Source of the DNA: Mesomycoplasma neurolyticum
Lineage (GTDB): Bacteria > Bacillota_I > Bacilli_A > Mycoplasmatales > Metamycoplasmataceae
Direction of reading: 5' to 3'
DNA: 64,000 nt
Assembly: GCF_900660485.1 (NCBI RefSeq)
Contig: NZ_LR214951.1
Location: 124,001-188,000 of the forward strand
Of this stretch, positions 59,856 to 64,000 are shown piece after piece. A model generated the notes under the pieces. That model ran no database searches, had not been told where the DNA came from, and saw only the letters and a program-made list of their open reading frames with translations. Every line of letters starts with the position of its first letter. Position 1 is the first letter of the stretch. The translations under genes and the position numbers were made by a program.

Positions 59856-60860
59856 TTAATTTTGAATCATTTTTTTTATTTTTAAATATTTATTTAAAAA
59901 TATTTTATTAAATATAGATTTTTTAGAATAGATCATCATTTTATTTTCAATTTCGTATTTTTCCATAACATAATAAAATTCTTTTAAATTTTCTTTATAA
60001 TTTTTTCAATCTTTTTTAAATTTTCTTATTTTTCATTTAAATAAAAAATCAAAATATAATAAATGTTTTAAAAATCGTTCTTCTATTTTGGTTTCATTAA
60101 AAGTTTGAAGCAGATTAGATCTTTTTAAATTTCTATATAAGTGTTCAAGATTTTTAGCTATTGATAAAATTTTAAAAGAGTTAAAACTAGTCATTAAGCT
60201 TTTTGGATTAGCTAGTAAGTATGCATAAGTTTTTTTGTTTGTGTAAAATATTTTGTTTGATTTTAAAATTAGCGGACTAGTTATAGATATATCTTCAAAA
60301 ATATAACCTTTTAAAAAAGACAAACCACTTTTAATTCAAAATTTTTTATTTATTAAAATATTTCAAACAAAACTTAAATTTTTAAGCATATATTGTATTT
60401 GTATTTTCTGATTATTATTGAAAGGAATTTTAACTCATTTTGCTTGTAAAAAATTAAATAGCTTTATTTTTCTAAAATAAAGTGAAAAATTGGATAATAC
60501 TAAATCTTTTTCTTCTTTATTAATAACTTCATTAAAATAACTAATAGTTTTTGGATAAATAAAATCATCTGGATCAAGAAAATAAAAATATTCACTTTCA
60601 CAATTATTAATTAAAAGATTTCTAGCATTTGCTATTCCTATTTGTTTTCCTAAATTAATAATTTTTATATTTTTATTTAAATTATTTTGTTTAAATTCAT
60701 TTAAAAGTTCTAATGTTTTGTCAGTAGAATTATCATCTAAAAAAATAATGTTAAATTTTTGATCAACTTGTTTTAACAAAGAGTTAAATAATTTAGGCAA
60801 AAAATTTTCTTTGTTAAAACAAGGAATTAAAATTGTTATTTTAAATAAGTTAGAATGCAT
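59856..60860 (-). CDS. Family 2 glycosyltransferase
   Basis: A 334-residue GT-A fold enzyme. The N-terminus ITILIPCFNKENFLPKLFNSLLKQ is the standard GT2 nucleotide-binding start. NIIFLDDNSTDKT supplies the first acidic pair, and FLDPDDF (about residue 95) is the DxD metal/sugar-nucleotide site. There is no TM segment, so it probably acts at the cytoplasmic face, making glycolipids or capsule-like polysaccharide from UDP-sugars. It lies 9 bases downstream of pyk on the same strand and is probably co-transcribed with it. UGA-Trp occurs in several places. Confidence 0.88.
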
Positions 60861-60869
60861 TTTACTTTT

Positions 60870-62294
60870 TTAAAAAGTTCCTTTAATTATTTTTTCATTT
60901 TCTACAATTAAAAATTTATCTCCAGGTTTAGCACCAAAAGGAATTAATGCATTTTTTGCATAATGTGGGTTTTGTTTAATTTTAGAAAATAAATCAATTG
61001 AATCTTTGGAAACAAAAACTGATGATGTAATACCAAAAGAACCAATTAGTTCTATATCATTAATAATACCTATAATTGCTGTGTTAGGTCTAAACATCGC
61101 AACTTTTTTAAGTAGTCTTCCAGTTCTAGATAAAACAACTGTAAAACGATAATAATCATTCATTGTTAAAAAAGCGATTTTATGTGCAATTCTAGCTCTT
61201 TCCCCAGTAGATTTTTTTGCTACATTAGCCAATTGGATAGAATAAAATAATTTGTTATAAAATTCTTTTTCAGCTCTTTTGCTAATTGTTGCCATAACTT
61301 CAACAGATTCTAATGGGAATTTACCTTGAGCAGATTCTCCTGAAAGCATAGTAGAGTCAGAACCTAATTCAACCGCTAAATAAACATCTGTTACCTCAGC
61401 TCTTGTAGGATGTGGTGAATTTTCCATTGAATCAAGCATTTGTGTTGCTACAATAACAGGTTTTCCTAATGATCTACATTTTCTAATTATTAGTTTTTCG
61501 TAGTAAGGAACATCTTGAAAAGGAATTTCAAGACCAAGGTCACCCCTTGCTATCATAACACCATCTGATGCTTCTATTATTTCATCAATTTTTTCAATAC
61601 CTATACGAGATTCAATTTTAGAAATAATTTGAATATTTTTACCACCATTTGTATCCAAAAGATCTCTTAATTCATAAACATTGTTAGCTGAATTAACAAA
61701 AGATGCAGCAATGTAATCTACTTTGTTTTCAATCCCAAATAAAACATCATTTTTATCTTTTTCTGATAAAAAAGGTAAAGAAAATTCAACACCTGGTAAA
61801 TTTATTCTTTTGTTTGATTTTAAAATGTGTGAATTAATGGTTTTAATATAAATTATCCCAGGTTGAATTTCTATAACTTCTGAAGTTAATTTTCCATCAT
61901 CAAATAAAACATGATCACCAATTTTAAGATCTTGATCCATTTGGTATGATACAGTTAAAGTATCTGAATTACCTTGAAAATTTAAATATGAGTCATTATC
62001 AGTTAAAATTTTTACAATGCTATTTGCTTGGATTTGTACTGAACCATTTTCAATTTGTCCAACTCTGATTTCTGGTCCTTTAGTGTCTAATAATATTGAA
62101 ATAGGAATATTTAATTCTTCTGATGCTCTTTTGGCATTATCAAATTTAGCTTTATGTTCTTCATGTGAACCATGCGAAAAATTAGCTCTTATTGTGCTAA
62201 CACCTGCTTTTATAATTTTTTTTATCAATTCATAATCTTGTGTTGAGGGTCCAATTGTTGCAATAATTTTTGTTTTTTTATCAATAAGATTCAT
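60870..62294 (-). CDS. pyk: Pyruvate kinase
   Basis: A 474-residue glycolytic enzyme making ATP and pyruvate from phosphoenolpyruvate and ADP. Barrel motifs are KTKIIATIGPST at the start, RANFSHGSHEEH, LLDTKGPEIRVG, the catalytic stretch QIISKIESRIG (Lys), VMIARGDLGLEIP, and VIVATQMLDSM with PTRAEVTDV. The B domain and a C-terminal allosteric-type domain follow; there is no extra PEP-utiliser domain. The start has GGAG 6-8 bases upstream. With a PTS and no visible respiratory genes it supports a fermentative life. A -10 box is likely at 62368-62373 (minus strand), next to an ATACAC/GTGTAT inverted repeat. Confidence 0.97.
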   Translation of the reverse strand: MNLIDKKTKIIATIGPSTQDYELIKKIIKAGVSTIRANFSHGSHEEHKAKFDNAKRASEELNIPISILLDTKGPEIRVGQIENGSVQIQANSIVKILTDNDSYLNFQGNSDTLTVSYQMDQDLKIGDHVLFDDGKLTSEVIEIQPGIIYIKTINSHILKSNKRINLPGVEFSLPFLSEKDKNDVLFGIENKVDYIAASFVNSANNVYELRDLLDTNGGKNIQIISKIESRIGIEKIDEIIEASDGVMIARGDLGLEIPFQDVPYYEKLIIRKCRSLGKPVIVATQMLDSMENSPHPTRAEVTDVYLAVELGSDSTMLSGESAQGKFPLESVEVMATISKRAEKEFYNKLFYSIQLANVAKKSTGERARIAHKIAFLTMNDYYRFTVVLSRTGRLLKKVAMFRPNTAIIGIINDIELIGSFGITSSVFVSKDSIDLFSKIKQNPHYAKNALIPFGAKPGDKFLIVENEKIIKGTF

Positions 62295-62437
62295 TTTTTC
62301 TCCTTCTGTAAAATCTTTAATAATTATATTTTGATAATTTTTATATTTTATTACTTAATATTTAAAAATTATACACTTTTTTGTTTTTTGTGTATATATT
62401 TATGTTTTATTTTATGTAAAAAAGGCGTTTAAACAAA

Positions 62438-62528
62438 TGGCGGAATAGACAGGATTTGAACCTGCGCGGGTATTGCTACCCCTAATACGTTTCCAACGTA
62501 TCCCCTTCAGCCTCTTGGGTACTATTCC
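62438..62528 (-). tRNA. tRNA-Ser (anticodon GGA)
   Basis: A 91-base class II tRNA on the minus strand. Acceptor GGAATAG pairs with CTATTCC, the loop TTGGAAA gives anticodon GGA, and there is a long variable arm, a TTCAAAT T-loop, discriminator G and encoded CCA. A TATAAT on the same strand lies at 62551-62556. Confidence 0.96.
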
Positions 62529-62999
62529 AAATTTTAATACTTATTTTTTAATTATATTTTCAAAATTATTTATAAAATTATAACATATTTTTTAATATTA
62601 ATTAATACAAAAAAACACCATTGTAAACTTTTGATTATTACCACAAATGTTGTTTTTTTAAAAAAATAAAACCATATAAATTTTAAAAAATGTTATATTT
62701 CAGCTAACAAGGTAGAAGATAAAAAAAGCTACTAACAACTTTTGAACACTACTTTTTTTCCAAATTTTTTTTCATTTTTTGGTTTTTATTAGCCTAAAAA
62801 AACAAGAATAGTTTATAAAAAAATAGTAAAAAAATAAATTATCATAAAACATGTTATAATTAAAATAACCAAAAATATTATGAAAACACTATTTTAAATT
62901 TTAATACAGTCAAAATTTATAATATTTTTTAATAAAAAACTTTAATAAAAAAATAAATTTTTATTATTTATTTTTGTTTTTTTAATATAATTTAAAAAC
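62529..62999 (+). promoter_or_regulatory. Intergenic region with a structured element and glyS promoters
   Basis: These 471 bases hold no gene. At about 62690-62755 a TTATAT box is followed by CAAGGTAG (62708-62715) and GCTACTAA (62728-62735), able to form a short stem, then ACTAC and TTTTTTT. It may be a small RNA or attenuator and shares both 8-mers with the pncB leader. Further on, TATAAT boxes occur at about 62854 and 62986. The last is 8 bases before the glyS ATG and would give a near-leaderless transcript. Confidence 0.4.
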
Positions 63000-64000
63000 A
63001 TGAAAAAAATACAAGAAATTATCAATCATTTAAAAAACTTTGGTTTTGTCTTTCAAGGCTCAGAAATTTATGGCGGATTAGCTAATACATGAGATTATGG
63101 ACCTATTGGAACCCTGCTTTTCAAAAGACTTAAAGAATTTTGATGATTTGAATTTATAAACAAAGAGAGAAACATGTTTGGGCTTGATTCAAAAATTTTA
63201 ATGAATCCGAACGTTTGACATGCATCAGGACATGTAGATAATTTTTCAGATCCATTAATTGAAAACAAAAATAACAACAAAAGATATAGAGCGGATCACA
63301 TTATAGAAGAACTTTTCAAAGATGTTAATGTTTCTAAAATGTCTAAATTAGAAATGGAGCAATTTATAAAAGTAAATGTTCCTTATTATGACAATTCACC
63401 AACAAATTGAAGTGAGATTAAACACTTTAATTTAATGTTTGAAACTCATCAAGGTGTAGTTGAAGATAAAAAAAATAAAATTTACTTAAGACCTGAAACT
63501 GCTCAAGGGATTTTTATAAATTTTAAAAATGTTCAGAGAACTATGAGAGCTAAATTGCCTTTTGGTATAGGTCAAATTGGTAAATCGTTTAGAAATGAAG
63601 TGACACCTGGTAATTTTATTTTTAGAACTAGAGAATTTGAGCAAATGGAATTAGAGATTTTTGATTTTCCTGAAACATCATTTGAAACATTTAAAAAATA
63701 TGTTGATAAATCATATAATTTTTTATTAAAACTTGGAATTAATAAAGAAAATTTAAGAATTAAAGAGCATTCTAAAGATGAATTAGCACATTACTCTGTA
63801 GCTACAAGCGATATAGAATATTTGTTTCCATTTGGTTGAGGTGAACTATTAGGTATAGCTCATAGAGGAGATTTTGACTTATCATCTCATATGAAGCACT
63901 CAAATGAATCATTAGAATATTTTGATCCTGTTCAAAACAAAAAAATCATTCCTCATATAATAGAACCATCAATGGGAGCTGATCGTTTAATGTTTGCACT
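63000..64000 (+). CDS. glyS: Glycyl-tRNA synthetase, 5' part
   Basis: The first 333 residues of a class II, single-chain (alpha2-type) glycyl-tRNA synthetase; the gene continues beyond the window. Visible are the N-terminal [17 protein letters not shown], motif 1 region, [13 protein letters not shown], motif 2 ([31 protein letters not shown]), [11 protein letters not shown], and the start of motif 3 ([12 protein letters not shown]). UGA-Trp is used throughout. No Shine-Dalgarno is obvious; the TATAAT box 8 bases upstream suggests a very short or leaderless mRNA. Confidence 0.95.

Noticed and set aside
62529..62999. T-box riboswitch upstream of glyS
   Set aside because: The T-box signature (AGGGTGG.ACCGCG) and specifier-loop structure are absent; only a short stem is visible.

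Overview
The window is AT-rich mollicute DNA. UGA must be read as tryptophan: almost every conserved gene (clpB, metG, rnr, tsf, the GH13 glucosidase, glyS) is interrupted by in-frame TGA exactly where its family has Trp, and each runs uninterrupted under translation table 4. The gene content (ECF transporter, SecG/RNase R, LemA/DUF3137 pair, MIB-MIP immunoglobulin system, F1-like ATPase operon, PTS and pyruvate kinase) fits a sugar-fermenting Mycoplasma/Mycoplasmopsis-type animal parasite. The species cannot be fixed from the sequence alone.

Layout. 1-4076: end of the ecfA1-ecfA2-ecfT operon and ligA. 4129-4290: tRNA-Tyr and tRNA-Gln. 4357-6551: clpB behind a CIRCE-like HrcA operator. 6637-11712: tandem duplication of a DUF3137-lemA pair, with the first copy decayed. 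11770: tRNA-Leu. 12044-14346 (minus): secG-rnr. 14841-17984: a six-TM protein and an M23-like lipoprotein behind a promoter containing T16. 18319-21653: pncB (frameshifted at A9), a TrmN6-like methyltransferase and metG. 21640-24037 (minus): C39-peptidase ABC exporter and an accessory protein. 24178-28547 (minus): LacI-type regulator, PTS EIIBC, GH13 glucosidase and a two-TM miniprotein. 28712-31165: Bax-inhibitor-1 family protein and an amidohydrolase. 31224-34353 (minus): ffh and a Na/Pi cotransporter. 34522-38809: pyrG and a P-type cation ATPase.

39007-52146 is the most striking region: nine close-packed genes encoding MIB (immunoglobulin-binding), MIP (immunoglobulin-cleaving serine protease lipoprotein) and a complete type-3-like F1-like ATPase. 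The ATPase part comprises a 12-13-TM protein, a small basic soluble protein, gamma-like and epsilon-like subunits, a large ectodomain protein, and alpha-like and beta-like subunits. The arrangement suggests surface antibody capture and cleavage coupled to a cytoplasmic rotary ATPase.

52203-54649 is a C5-cytosine methyltransferase/HNH endonuclease pair. An (AG)14 tract leaves the methyltransferase out of frame in this sequence, so it is probably a phase-variable restriction-modification switch. The rest is housekeeping: rpsB-tsf, a three-gene sugar/glycerol-type ABC importer, a GT2 glycosyltransferase, pyruvate kinase, tRNA-Ser, and the 5' part of glycyl-tRNA synthetase running off the window. 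Several genes start 6-9 nt after a TATAAT box, implying leaderless mRNAs. No rRNA, insertion sequence, CRISPR array or replication origin was seen.
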